A DNA stretch of 64,000 nucleotides, from positions 248,001-312,000 of the forward strand of contig CALJKW010000079.1 in NCBI GenBank assembly GCA_937980205.1, read 5' to 3'. The stretch comes from an uncultured Myxococcales bacterium (GTDB lineage: Bacteria; Myxococcota; Myxococcia; Myxococcales; Myxococcaceae). The notes below the pieces were generated by a model. It was not told the DNA's origin. It was given only the letters and a program-made list of their open reading frames with translations, and ran no database searches. Position numbers and translations under genes: made by a program. This document shows, piece by piece, positions 1 to 8,551 of this stretch (its first letter is position 1; the number at the start of each line of letters is the position of its first letter).

Positions 1-1218
1 GGACGCGGGAGGAGCAGGCTGCGGCGCCGACGGCGGCGGCGCCACCGGCGCGAGCACCGGCGGAATTCGCGACATGCTGTCGCGGCTGCGCGTCGCCCCC
101 GGCCCTGCCGTCGGGACCATCGTCGGCGCGCTCGGCGTCACCGTCGGAATGTTCGTCACCGCGCTCGGCGTCGAGGCCATACCTCCCATCGCAGGCACTT
201 GCCCCACGCCGTAGCTGACCTCGGCCGCCGCGAGCATGCCCTCGGGCGCCTTGATGTCCGTGTACTCGAGGATGCGCTGCTTCTCGCGCTCGACCTCTTC
301 CGCGAACGTCGACTTCATGTACTGCGCGAGATCTTTGCGGCTGAAGATGCTTTCCGACGTGATGAGGAACCGCTGCAGATCGTCGGCGACCTCGCTCGCG
401 TACTGGTAGCGATCGTCGACGTCCTTCGCGAGCGCCTTCATCACGATCTTCTCGAGGCCCTCGGGGATCTTGCGGTTGTACGTCGAGGGCGGCAGCACCT
501 CGACCTTGCGCACCTTCTCCAGCACCGAGAAGTCGCTGTCGCCGACGAACAGCCGCTCGCCGGTCAGCATCTCGTACAGGCACACGCCGATCGCGAACAC
601 GTCGCTGCGGCGGTCGAGCGGCAGCCCGCGGATCTGCTCCGGGCTCATGTAGCCGAACTTCCCCTTCAGGATGCCGGCCTGCGTCTTGGTCGCCTTGCCC
701 GCCGCCTTGGCGATGCCGAAGTCGATGACCTTGACCTCGCCCTCGTAGCTGATGAGCACGTTCTGCGGGCTCACGTCGCGGTGCACGATGTTCATGTCGC
801 GCCCGTTCACCTGCTTGCGGTGCGCGTAGTCGAGGCCCTCGCAGCACTTCGCGACCACGTAGCAGGTCAGCGGAATCGGAGCCGGCTCACCCTTCTTGCG
901 ACAGCGGTCGAAGATCGCCCGCATGTCCTTGCCGGGGATGTACTCCATCGCGATGAAGTAGCTCGAGGCGATGTGAGACAGCTCGTAGATCTGCGCGATG
1001 TTCGCGTGGTTCAGCTGAACCGTGATCTTCGCCTCGTCGATGAACATCGAGATGAACTCTTCGTCCTCGGCGATGTTCGGCAAGATGCGCTTGATCGCCA
1101 CGAGGCGCTCGAAGCCGCCCGCGCCGAACGTCTTCCCGCGCCACACCTCGGCCATGCCGCCGATGTTGATGCGGTCCAGGAGCAGGTACTTGCCGAACGG
1201 AATCGGCTGTCTTTTCAC
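1..1218 (-). CDS. Ser/Thr protein kinase, C-terminus beyond the window
   Basis: Hanks-type kinase domain fills residues about 7-275: a glycine loop (RINIGGMAEVW), VAIK lysine, HRDVSPQN catalytic loop, DFG, and a GYMSPEQIRG activation segment with APE-like end. A Pro/Ala/Ser/Thr-rich linker follows and runs off the window, so any sensor or membrane part is unseen. The first codon is uncertain: GTG at 1218 or TTG at 1230, both just after the stop of the upstream gene at 1238, with no clear Shine-Dalgarno. It is the last visible gene of a six-gene minus-strand operon containing a Lol-like ABC transporter, so it may sense or control envelope lipoprotein traffic (inference). HRDVSPQN instead of HRDLKPxN is common in myxobacterial kinases. 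Confidence 0.92.
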   Translation of the reverse strand, partial: MKRQPIPFGKYLLLDRINIGGMAEVWRGKTFGAGGFERLVAIKRILPNIAEDEEFISMFIDEAKITVQLNHANIAQIYELSHIASSYFIAMEYIPGKDMRAIFDRCRKKGEPAPIPLTCYVVAKCCEGLDYAHRKQVNGRDMNIVHRDVSPQNVLISYEGEVKVIDFGIAKAAGKATKTQAGILKGKFGYMSPEQIRGLPLDRRSDVFAIGVCLYEMLTGERLFVGDSDFSVLEKVRKVEVLPPSTYNRKIPEGLEKIVMKALAKDVDDRYQYASEVADDLQRFLITSESIFSRKDLAQYMKSTFAEEVEREKQRILEYTDIKAPEGMLAAAEVSYGVGQVPAMGGMASTPSAVTNIPTVTPSAPTMVPTAGPGATRSRDSMSRIPPVLAPVAPPPSAPQPAPPAS

Positions 1219-1237
1219 CGGCTGATTCAAGGGGCCG

Positions 1238-1999
1238 TCAAAGGTTACCAGCGTCGGTATCGAAGTACATGGGCAGCTCCTCTGCCGGCAGCTCTTCCGG
1301 CGGCGGCACCGGCGCCTCGTCGGCCACCCGCTTCTGCACCACGCCCACCAGCGGCTGCCCGTCCGACGACACCAGCTGGGGGGCACCGAAGCGCTCTTCG
1401 CGCGGCAGCCCCACCGCCGTGATCCACGCCTGCGACCGGTCGGCGGAGACACAGTAGATGAGCGTCCCCGCGCCCGCCGACCCGCGGTCGAGCCTGGGGC
1501 CCGCGCAGCCCTGCTCCACCTGCAGCGTCCACTTCGGCACCGGCTGCGCCTTCACCAGCCACGGCGCGGGGCCGAGCTCGTCGACGATCTCCTGCAGCTT
1601 CGCGCCGTCGGTCGGCACGCTCTCGGGCGACGCCAGCTCGCCCGCCCGCTGCTCGACGAGCTGAATCGCCACCGCCGCGCGCTGCGACGAGGGGAACGGC
1701 GTCTTGTCCACCGACACGATCAGCACGTCCACGAACAGGCCGACCAGGGTGACGATCGGCATGACGCGGTAGCCCTTCCAGGCGCGGTCGCGCTTGGTGA
1801 AGACCCCCACCCCGGTGAGCCCGCCGCCGACCGCCGCGAGCACGACCATCGCGCCGGCGTACGCCACCGACGGCATCGCGCTCAGCGCCGCCACCTCGGA
1901 CGAGCTCGCCCGCGCCGCGTCGGAGAGATCGCCGCCGTACAACCACGCCAGCAGCGCGAAGCACGCCACGTTCACCGCGACGGCCACGCGGGGGATCAT
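1238..1999 (-). CDS. Membrane protein with three N-terminal TM segments, unknown function
   Basis: The 253-residue protein has hydrophobic segments at about 4-22, 46-68 and 79-97, then a soluble part of about 150 residues rich in polar residues that ends in a Pro/Glu tail (PPPEELPAEELP). No catalytic motif is recognised. The ATG at 1999 overlaps the permease stop as ATGA, which supports this start over an in-frame codon further upstream. It lies between the ABC permease gene and the Ser/Thr kinase gene and is surely cotranscribed with both. It could be a partner or substrate of the kinase, but nothing in the sequence proves that. Confidence 0.85.
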   Translation of the reverse strand: MIPRVAVAVNVACFALLAWLYGGDLSDAARASSSEVAALSAMPSVAYAGAMVVLAAVGGGLTGVGVFTKRDRAWKGYRVMPIVTLVGLFVDVLIVSVDKTPFPSSQRAAVAIQLVEQRAGELASPESVPTDGAKLQEIVDELGPAPWLVKAQPVPKWTLQVEQGCAGPRLDRGSAGAGTLIYCVSADRSQAWITAVGLPREERFGAPQLVSSDGQPLVGVVQKRVADEAPVPPPEELPAEELPMYFDTDAGNL

Positions 2000-3276
2000 C
2001 CGGCCAGCGCCCTCGCAGGGTCGATGGCCGCCGCATCGCGCGACGGCCACCACGCGCCGATGAGCGAAGCGAGCACGCCCAGGCCCACGCCGGCGACCGG
2101 CAGCAGCGCCGGGATCTGGAAGAACGTGTCCGGCTTGAACGGGAACTGCGGCAGCTGGCTCAGCGCCAGCGCGTCGAGGCCCAGCGCCGCGACGATCGCG
2201 AACAGCGAGCCCAGCGCGCCGCCGATGGCCCCCAGCGTGGCCGCCTCGGCGAACACGATCGCCCGCACGTCGGCCTTCGCGGCCCCCACGGCGCGCATGA
2301 TGCCGAGCTCCTTCGTGCGGGCGCGCACCGACGCCGACAGCGCGTGGGCGATGTTGACCGCGGCCAGCAGGCAGATGAGCAGCGACAAGAGCGCGAGCGC
2401 ACCGGTGGTCAGCAGCACGGCGGCGCCGGCGTTCTCGGCCCAGCGGCGCTCCTGCTCGTCGACCTTGAGGCCCATCTCCTTCACCCTCGCGACGAGCTCG
2501 GGCACGCGCGAGGGCGCGTCGGCCTGCAGGGTGACTCCGCTGAAGGACTCGAAGTCCACCCCCGAAGCCTTGTTGAGGCGGATCGCCGTGTCGAGTGGAA
2601 TGGTGAGCCCCGCGAGGATGCCGCGGTCCGACACTCCGACGAGCTGCATCGTCGTCGCGGTCACCGGCCCCGGCTTCGCCTGCACCACGAACGACCGGTT
2701 GAACTCGACCGGGAACTGGAAGCCGGCGACGAGCTGCGGTGTCAGCCTCGGCAGCCCGCGGTTCGGCGCGAACGTGTTGTTGTAGATGTCGAGCAGCCGC
2801 GTCGCCGCGACGGCCGGAATCGGCTGGTCCGGCCCCGGGTCGCTGAAGTCGCCGAGCTTCACGTCGCTCTTCACCAGGTCGGCGTCGACGCCGACCGCGA
2901 GCACCTCGAGCCCCATGTGCAGCCGCTGGCCGAAGAAGTCGCCGTCGTAGCGGCTGACCGCCGGCACGCGCACCGACATCTTGCGGTACGCGTGCGTCAC
3001 CCCCGGCAGCGCCGCCAGCCGCTCGACCATCGCCTGGTCGATCTTCCCGCTGCCCATGATCGACCCCAGCGCGATCTGCGACGGCACCACCTCGACGAGC
3101 TGCGCGTCGATGGGGAACACCTTCTCGCGGACGACGCGCCCGATGCCCAGCCCCAGCGCGACGAAGAACACGAGCGCGCCGATGCCGATGCTGACGCCGA
3201 AGATCGACGACAGCGCGCCGCGGACGTCGCGACGGAGCGAGAGCCCGACGAGCCGCATCAGCGACGCAGCCTTCAC
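1996..3276 (-). CDS. FtsX/MacB/LolC-type ABC transporter permease
   Basis: About 426 residues with the MacB/LolC layout: one TM near residues 22-46, a periplasmic domain of roughly 230 residues, then three TM segments in the C-terminal FtsX domain, including the typical MRAVGAAKADV stretch after the second TM. The start is GTG at 3276, overlapping the ATPase stop as GTGA; an ATG six codons in is the alternative. Together with the next ATPase it forms a complete type VII (mechanotransmission) ABC transporter. Such systems extract lipoproteins or export peptides rather than moving solutes through a channel. The adjacent lipoprotein gene suggests a lipoprotein-linked role. Confidence 0.9.
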   Translation of the reverse strand: MKAASLMRLVGLSLRRDVRGALSSIFGVSIGIGALVFFVALGLGIGRVVREKVFPIDAQLVEVVPSQIALGSIMGSGKIDQAMVERLAALPGVTHAYRKMSVRVPAVSRYDGDFFGQRLHMGLEVLAVGVDADLVKSDVKLGDFSDPGPDQPIPAVAATRLLDIYNNTFAPNRGLPRLTPQLVAGFQFPVEFNRSFVVQAKPGPVTATTMQLVGVSDRGILAGLTIPLDTAIRLNKASGVDFESFSGVTLQADAPSRVPELVARVKEMGLKVDEQERRWAENAGAAVLLTTGALALLSLLICLLAAVNIAHALSASVRARTKELGIMRAVGAAKADVRAIVFAEAATLGAIGGALGSLFAIVAALGLDALALSQLPQFPFKPDTFFQIPALLPVAGVGLGVLASLIGAWWPSRDAAAIDPARALAG

Positions 3277-3920
3277 GAGAGCTTGCCCCCCTCCAACCGC
3301 AGCACCCGTCCGGCCGCGGCGCTGACCCGCTCCTCGTGCGTCACGGCCAGCACCGTCAGCCCCTCCGCGTTCAGCGACTTGAACAGCGCGATGATCTCGG
3401 CGCCGGTCGCCGCGTCCAGGTTCCCGGTCGGCTCGTCGCAGAACAGCACCTTCGGCTTGCAGAACAGGGCCCGCGCGATCGCGACGCGCTGCCGCTCGCC
3501 GCCGCTGAGCTGCGAAGGCTGCCGCGTCGCCTTGGCCCCCAGGCCCACGCGCTCGAGCGCCGCGCGCGCGTCTCCTCCGCCCTCGCCGAAGAACGAGGGC
3601 AGCGCCACGTTGTCGAGCGCGTTGAGCCCCGGCACGAGGTGAAACGACTGGAAGACGAAGCCCACGGTCGTGTTGCGAAAGCGCGACAGCGCGCGATCGT
3701 CGAGCCCGCGCAGCGACACGCCGGCGACGCTCACCTCACCGGTGTACGTCGAGTCGAGCCCACCGAGGATGTGCAGCAGCGTCGACTTGCCGCTGCCGCT
3801 GCGGCCCATCACCGCCACGAGCTCGCCCTGGGCCACGTCGAGGTCGACGCCGTCGAGGACGCGCAGCGTGCCGCCCTCGCCATCCGAAAACGCGCGACTC
3901 AAGCCACGCGCCGAGATCAA
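3273..3920 (-). CDS. LolD/MacB-like ABC transporter ATPase
   Basis: 215 residues with all ATPase motifs: Walker A GRSGSGKST, the QSFHL Q-loop region, signature LSGGERQR, Walker B VLFCDEP and the H-loop VTHE. This is the size and pattern of LolD/MacB-type ATPases. The start is read as TTG at 3920, overlapping the previous stop as TTGA. The longer open frame upstream is out-of-frame translation of the lipoprotein gene and lacks homology-like features. The gene is translationally coupled to both neighbours and energises the permease at 1996-3276. Confidence 0.93.
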   Translation of the reverse strand: MISARGLSRAFSDGEGGTLRVLDGVDLDVAQGELVAVMGRSGSGKSTLLHILGGLDSTYTGEVSVAGVSLRGLDDRALSRFRNTTVGFVFQSFHLVPGLNALDNVALPSFFGEGGGDARAALERVGLGAKATRQPSQLSGGERQRVAIARALFCKPKVLFCDEPTGNLDAATGAEIIALFKSLNAEGLTVLAVTHEERVSAAAGRVLRLEGGKLS

Positions 3921-5506
3921 GGGCCGGCATCTCCACCAGCAGGAGCAGCCGCGCCGGGAGCGCCCAGCAAGAGCTTCAGCGTCCCCTGCAGCGCACCGCC
4001 CTTCGCGCCGACGTTCAGCGTCACGGCGCGCAGGTCGTCCGAGTTGTCCAGCCAGCGCACCGTCGTCGCCTTGATCGCGAACCCGCCGATGCCCCACGCC
4101 GACGGAGGCAGCTCCCGCACCGAATCCGACAGCCGCCTCAAGTCGACGACCATCGCGATCGCGCTGCCGTCGAGCGCCGCGGCCAGCTCGGGCGAGAGCG
4201 CCGGAGCCCCGACTTCAGCCTCGAGCAGCGCCTTCACCCGCGGCAGCGGAGAGCCGAACACCACGCGATCGCCCTTCGCCGCGAAGTGCACGCCCTCGCC
4301 CTGCGCGTACGTCGTGACGTACACGCCCTCTCTCTGCGTCATCTGCGCGCCGAAGCGCGGCGCGACCTCGGCGAGCTTCCCGAGCGCAGGCCCCGCCGCC
4401 TCGGCAGACTTCACCTGCGCGAGCCCCGACAGGTGCACGAACGCGAACGGGTTCGTACGGCGGATGTCGATGTCCGGCACGCCGCCGCCCATCTGCGCGG
4501 TCGGCGACAGCGACAGCGCCAGCAGCGCGCCGGGCAGCACCTGCGAGAGCGCCGCCTGAAGATCGAACCCGCCCTCGCTGAACGCGCGCTCGAGGTTCTT
4601 GCCGAGCAGCGGAGCCACGAGGGTGCCCAGCTGCGACGGCTCGCCGGCGAACCGCGCGACGAGGAACGCGTCCGCCGGCAGCGCGCCGAGCAGCGCCACC
4701 GCTGCCTTCGACGTCTCGAACGCCGAGAGCCCGGCCTTGTCTCCGCTCCACGGCGCGTCGAAGTTGAGCGCCAGCGCCTTCGCGTCCAGCGATGCGGTGA
4801 TGACTGCGTGGCTCACCGGCAGCGCCATCATCGCCGCGCGCGGCGGCGCATAGATGATCGCGTCCCGCTCCGCCGGCATGCGCGCCAGAGACGCGGGCAG
4901 CGACGTGTCCTTCGCGAGCGTCTCGACGCTCTCCTTCGCCCAGCCCGAGAGCTTGTCGATCCCGGAGCGCGCGACGATCAGCGCGTACCCGCCCTTGGCC
5001 GTCCACGCGAGCTTGGCCCCCGCGGCGTTCACGAGCCGGTGCACCGTGACGCCGTTCTCCTCCTTGTCCTCGACCATGCTCGCCCCGAGCCGGTTCGTGG
5101 AGAACGTGCGGATGAACGCGGCGATGCGCCCCGGGTCCTTGATCGGCAGCGCGATCAGCACCTCGTCGTCGTCCATCACCGCGACGCCGGCGCTCGCATC
5201 GGCCGCGATGCCGATCTTGTCGAGCTGCTCTTTCGAGCGGACGTCGATGCCGAGGTCCTGCACCAGCGCGTCGACGTACGCGTGCGCGGTCTCGAAGCCG
5301 GTCGCCTGCACCGCGAAGTTCGCCACCTTGAACCCTTCGACCTGCACCAGCTTCTGCCCCAGCCGCTCGACCGACGGCACGATGACGTACGCGTTCGCGC
5401 CCGCGGGCAGCACCGCCTCGACGCCCTTGCCGCCGACCGCCGTCTGCTTGCCGCACTTCGAGCAACCGGCAGCGGCCACCGCGAGCACCAACAGAACGCG
5501 TCTCAT
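3917..5506 (-). CDS. Lipoprotein of 529 residues, unknown function
   Basis: It starts with a lipoprotein signal peptide (MRRVLLVLAVAAAGC) and the mature Cys is followed by Ser. The mature part is alternating alpha/beta with no enzyme motif I recognise, and resembles the large myxobacterial lipoproteins of unknown role that carry DUF3352-like repeats. The ATG at 5506 overlaps the stop of the upstream gene (ATGA), and its own stop overlaps the ABC ATPase start (TTGA). Position two of the mature protein is Ser, so nothing marks it for inner-membrane retention. It may be the periplasmic or outer-membrane partner of the ABC transporter encoded next. Confidence 0.88.
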   Translation of the reverse strand: MRRVLLVLAVAAAGCSKCGKQTAVGGKGVEAVLPAGANAYVIVPSVERLGQKLVQVEGFKVANFAVQATGFETAHAYVDALVQDLGIDVRSKEQLDKIGIAADASAGVAVMDDDEVLIALPIKDPGRIAAFIRTFSTNRLGASMVEDKEENGVTVHRLVNAAGAKLAWTAKGGYALIVARSGIDKLSGWAKESVETLAKDTSLPASLARMPAERDAIIYAPPRAAMMALPVSHAVITASLDAKALALNFDAPWSGDKAGLSAFETSKAAVALLGALPADAFLVARFAGEPSQLGTLVAPLLGKNLERAFSEGGFDLQAALSQVLPGALLALSLSPTAQMGGGVPDIDIRRTNPFAFVHLSGLAQVKSAEAAGPALGKLAEVAPRFGAQMTQREGVYVTTYAQGEGVHFAAKGDRVVFGSPLPRVKALLEAEVGAPALSPELAAALDGSAIAMVVDLRRLSDSVRELPPSAWGIGGFAIKATTVRWLDNSDDLRAVTLNVGAKGGALQGTLKLLLGAPGAAAPAGGDAGP

Positions 5507-6318
5507 GACCGCACCTTCGTCGGAGGAGCGACCGTCCCGGCGTTGAGCTCCTCGGTGAACTCCATGAACTTCTCCATCTCGCGGACGGTCTCTTCGGTGG
5601 CCTCGACCTCGTGGGTCAGCGCCTCGAGCTGGCGGCCGACGACCTCGGGGTCGCGAATCGCGATCGACTGCTCGTGCGTCAGCCGCAGCACGTCTTCGAT
5701 GCTCGCGAGCTGGTGGCTGACGACCTCTCGGCTCTCGGCCGCCTGCTCGAAGCGCTGCACCCGCTTCTTCAAGATCTCCGCGCGCCGCAGCTTCACTTCT
5801 TTCAGTCTCGGGTTGTCTTCGGCCGCGGCCTCGGCCTCGAGCGCCTTCAGCTCTTCCTCGACGGCCTTACGGTCGGTGGCAGAGAGATATTTACGGTAGC
5901 TGTTGAGCGTGCCGAGCAGCCGCAGGAACGCGGTCAAGAGCGCGTCGAGGCGCCGCTCCGACGACGCGGCCATGACCCGGCCACCCGGCATCTTCTGGTA
6001 CGTCGCGAGGATCTTGTCGCGCAGCTCGCGCAGCTGCAGGTAGTGCTGCTTCTGCGACGGCGCGAGCTCGGCGAGCAGCGTCTCGATCTCCGCCTCGCTC
6101 GCCACGTCCGAGTCCTGCGCCTGAAGGTTCGCGCGCACCGCCCGTCGAAACGACGGCATCATCGACAACAGGCCCAGGTACGCCGCCGACGCGCCCGCCG
6201 CCGCCGCCATCGGAGTCCAGTCGCCGGTGATGAACGACGCCACGCCGCCGGCCGCCAGCGCGAGCAGGTTCGCCGGCATGAGCAGCGCGGCCCTCAAGTA
6301 GCTCGTTCGGTTCGCCAC
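5503..6318 (-). CDS. Membrane-anchored coiled-coil protein
   Basis: 271 residues. Two hydrophobic segments lie at about 10-30 and 35-53, then about 200 residues of charged, heptad-like helix (Leu/Ala with many Glu, Arg, Lys) that should form long coiled coils facing the cytoplasm. No known domain is recognised. It is the first gene of the minus-strand operon that runs to the window edge. Its start is only 23 bp from the divergent truB-like gene, so the promoters of the two must overlap. A scaffolding role for the ABC/kinase operon is possible but unproved. Confidence 0.85.
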   Translation of the reverse strand: MANRTSYLRAALLMPANLLALAAGGVASFITGDWTPMAAAAGASAAYLGLLSMMPSFRRAVRANLQAQDSDVASEAEIETLLAELAPSQKQHYLQLRELRDKILATYQKMPGGRVMAASSERRLDALLTAFLRLLGTLNSYRKYLSATDRKAVEEELKALEAEAAAEDNPRLKEVKLRRAEILKKRVQRFEQAAESREVVSHQLASIEDVLRLTHEQSIAIRDPEVVGRQLEALTHEVEATEETVREMEKFMEFTEELNAGTVAPPTKVRS

Positions 6319-6341
6319 GGCGTTGAGCTAGTTGTTTATGC

Positions 6342-7154
6342 ATGGCCGTCTGGCTCGTCCACAAGACAAGGGGAGTCACGAGCTTCGACGCGCTGCAGGC
6401 GACGAAGCCCGCGGCCAAGGCCTGCCACGGCGGAGCGCTCGACCCCTTCGCCACGGGCCTGTTGCCGGTGCTCGTCGGCAGCGGCGTGCACGTCTTCCAC
6501 GCCATCCACGAGCTGCCCAAGACGTACCTCGCGACCATCGCGTGGGGCTCCGAGACCGACAACCTCGACCCGCTCGGCGCCGTCATCGCGACCGGCGACA
6601 CGACGAACCTGACGCTGCCGCCCATCACCACCGGCTGGCAGGAGCAGGTCCCTCCCGCGTTCAGCAACAAGCGCGTCAAGGGCGAGCGCGCCTGGCGCCT
6701 CGCGCGCGCCGGCCAGCAGGTCGAGCTGCCGCCCGAGCAGGTGTACCTGCACGAAGCCCGGTGGCTCGACGACACGCACCTGCGCGTCGTCGTGCGCGGG
6801 GGCTTCTACGTCCGCTCGCTCGCCCGCGACCTCGGCCGCGCCAACGGAGCACGAGCGCACTTGAGCGCGCTGCACCGCGAGCAGATCGGCCCCTGGCGGT
6901 GCCCGCCCGAAGGCGAGGTCCTCAAGCTCAGCCTCGAAGACGCCCTCACGTGGATGCCCACCCGCACGCTGACCGACGCCGACGTCGGCGCCCTGCGAAA
7001 GAAGCAGCCCATCGAGCCCGCCAACCCGAAGACGCTCGAGCCCGCCCGCTGGAAGCTGCCCCCGGGCTTCCCGCCCACGACCTTCACCCGCGCCGTCCAC
7101 CTCGGCCGAACCGTCGCGCTCTTCCGCGAGGACAAACTGTTCGCATGGCTGTAG
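6342..7154 (+). CDS. truB: TruB-like tRNA pseudouridine synthase
   Basis: Residues 10-40 carry the TruB core: GVTSFDALQ, then GALDPFATG with the catalytic aspartate at D34. The order VHKTRG..TS, the LDPFATGLLPV block, KTYLATIAWG and the later YVRSLARDLG follow TruB, which makes pseudouridine 55 in the T-loop of tRNAs. At 270 residues it is shorter than the roughly 310-residue E. coli enzyme, with a trimmed N-terminus and a short C-terminal tail. It stands alone, not in the usual nusA-infB-rbfA-truB operon, so it may be a second, divergent copy. ATG 6342 is chosen because the core begins at once; no strong Shine-Dalgarno is seen. Confidence 0.88.
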   Translation: MAVWLVHKTRGVTSFDALQATKPAAKACHGGALDPFATGLLPVLVGSGVHVFHAIHELPKTYLATIAWGSETDNLDPLGAVIATGDTTNLTLPPITTGWQEQVPPAFSNKRVKGERAWRLARAGQQVELPPEQVYLHEARWLDDTHLRVVVRGGFYVRSLARDLGRANGARAHLSALHREQIGPWRCPPEGEVLKLSLEDALTWMPTRTLTDADVGALRKKQPIEPANPKTLEPARWKLPPGFPPTTFTRAVHLGRTVALFREDKLFAWL

Positions 7155-7169
7155 CCCGAGCCCGACTCC

Positions 7170-7261
7170 GTTCACGCTGAGCGCAGGCGCCGCAGGCGAA
7201 GCGGGCCCGAAGCCGACGCGTGGCCGCTTCGACTCCGTCTTCGGCTCCGCTCAGCGTGAAC
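7170..7261. repeat. REP-like element with perfect 14-bp inverted ends
   Basis: GTTCACGCTGAGCG at 7170-7183 is the exact reverse complement of 7248-7261. Between them lie smaller inverted pieces (CGAAGC and GCTTCG runs). The arm resembles the widespread CTTCGACTCCGCTCAGCGTGAAC class of intergenic bacterial repeats. It fills the gap between two convergent genes and could also act as a bidirectional terminator, although no T-run follows. Confidence 0.7.
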
Positions 7262-7291
7262 GAGAGGCGCAACGAATCGGTGCGCCTCGCC

Positions 7292-8551
7292 CTACGCGCT
7301 GTGAAACGGGCCCGTGATCTCGAACGTGATGCCAGCCGCCGAGCTCGCCGTCGCGCCGCGCTGCGAGCTGAAGTACAGCCGCGTTCCGCTCGGGTCGAAC
7401 GCCGGCCCCGCGAGCTCGCTGCCCGCGTGCCCCATCACCTGCAGCACGCGCACGACTCCCGCCGGGGTCAGCGCGACGATCTCCATGTCGCCGCCGTCCT
7501 CCGCCACCAGCAGGTCGCCGTCCGCCGTCATCGCCAGGTTGTCGACGCCGGTGAGGTACGGCATCGGCGACGTCGCCGCGTCGTAGAGCACCGTCAACGC
7601 CCGCGTCGCGGCCTCGTACTGCCAGACCCGGTTGTCGCCCTTGGTCGTGAAGTACACGAAGCCGCTCTTCGCGATGATGCCCTCGCCCCCGTCGAACCGC
7701 GTCGCGCCCGTCACCTGGTTTCGCAGCACGACCGTGCTGTCGCTCGGGTTCGGAATCGGAAGCCACGTCACCTCGCCGCCCGGACCTGCGCCCTGCACCT
7801 GCGCGATCTCGAGCGTGCCCGCCATCAGGTTCGGCACGCCGTTCGTCATCGACGCCGGCGTGAACCGGTAGAAGCCGCCGTTGCCCTGATCCTCCGTCAG
7901 GTACAGCCGCCCCTCGCTGGGCTCGAACGCTACCGCCTCGTGCTTGAACAGCCCGAGCGCCGGCAGCTCGACCGCGGCGGTCATCCCGAACGGGTCGCAG
8001 TCGAGCACCCGCCCGCTCTCGCCGCTCTCCTCGCACGTCAGCCAGCGTCCCCACGGCATCTTTCCGCCGGCGCAGTTCACCGACGTGCCCGTGCAGATGC
8101 GCTGGCAGCCGACGATGTCGCCTGCCGCGTTGAACCGCAGCGCGCTCACGCCGCCCGTGTTGAACGGCAGCTCGCTGTTCGAGACGTAGAGCCACCCGCC
8201 GTCCGGAGCCGCGAAGCACGCTCCACCATCGGGGGCCCCGTGCCACAGCGCGCCGCCCGCCACGGGCGCCTGCCCCGACCGCGCCACGATGCGCGAGCTG
8301 AACCCCATCGGCAGCCGCACGCCGTTCGCGTCCGCGGCCTGGAGAGGGCCCAGGTTCTTCAGGTTGCTGATCAGCGGCGCGCCACCGCCACCACCGGCGC
8401 CGCCCGCACCGCCCGCACCGCCAGAGCCACCGGCTCCACCCGAGCCGCCGCCGGTGCCTCCGCCTCCCGGAGTGCTCCCGCAGCCGTACAGGAAGGCCGC
8501 GATCGCCGCGCAGCCTCCCTCGAGGAAGCGCCGGCGATCGAGCTCGAGCAC
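7292..8551 (-). CDS. TAT-type lipoprotein of the DUF839/PhoX-like family
   Basis: 419 residues from GTG 8551, which overlaps the pspA stop by one base. The N-terminus has a twin-arginine-like DRRRFL followed by a short hydrophobic stretch ending in LYGC, so a lipid-anchored, TAT-exported protein is likely. A Gly/Ala-rich linker (about residues 18-47) precedes a beta-propeller-like domain with the DUF839 pattern (PWGRWLTCEES, FKHEAVAFEP, LYLTEDQ). Relatives include PhoX calcium/iron alkaline phosphatases, but I cannot confirm the metal ligands by eye, so phosphatase activity is only possible. It ends the minus-strand operon that begins at 13294. Confidence 0.87.
   Translation of the reverse strand: MLELDRRRFLEGGCAAIAAFLYGCGSTPGGGGTGGGSGGAGGSGGAGGAGGAGGGGGAPLISNLKNLGPLQAADANGVRLPMGFSSRIVARSGQAPVAGGALWHGAPDGGACFAAPDGGWLYVSNSELPFNTGGVSALRFNAAGDIVGCQRICTGTSVNCAGGKMPWGRWLTCEESGESGRVLDCDPFGMTAAVELPALGLFKHEAVAFEPSEGRLYLTEDQGNGGFYRFTPASMTNGVPNLMAGTLEIAQVQGAGPGGEVTWLPIPNPSDSTVVLRNQVTGATRFDGGEGIIAKSGFVYFTTKGDNRVWQYEAATRALTVLYDAATSPMPYLTGVDNLAMTADGDLLVAEDGGDMEIVALTPAGVVRVLQVMGHAGSELAGPAFDPSGTRLYFSSQRGATASSAAGITFEITGPFHSA

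Noticed and set aside
8393..8460. Imperfect GCC/CCG triplet repeat
   Set aside because: It encodes the Gly/Ala-rich linker of the DUF839 lipoprotein; not a satellite or regulatory repeat.
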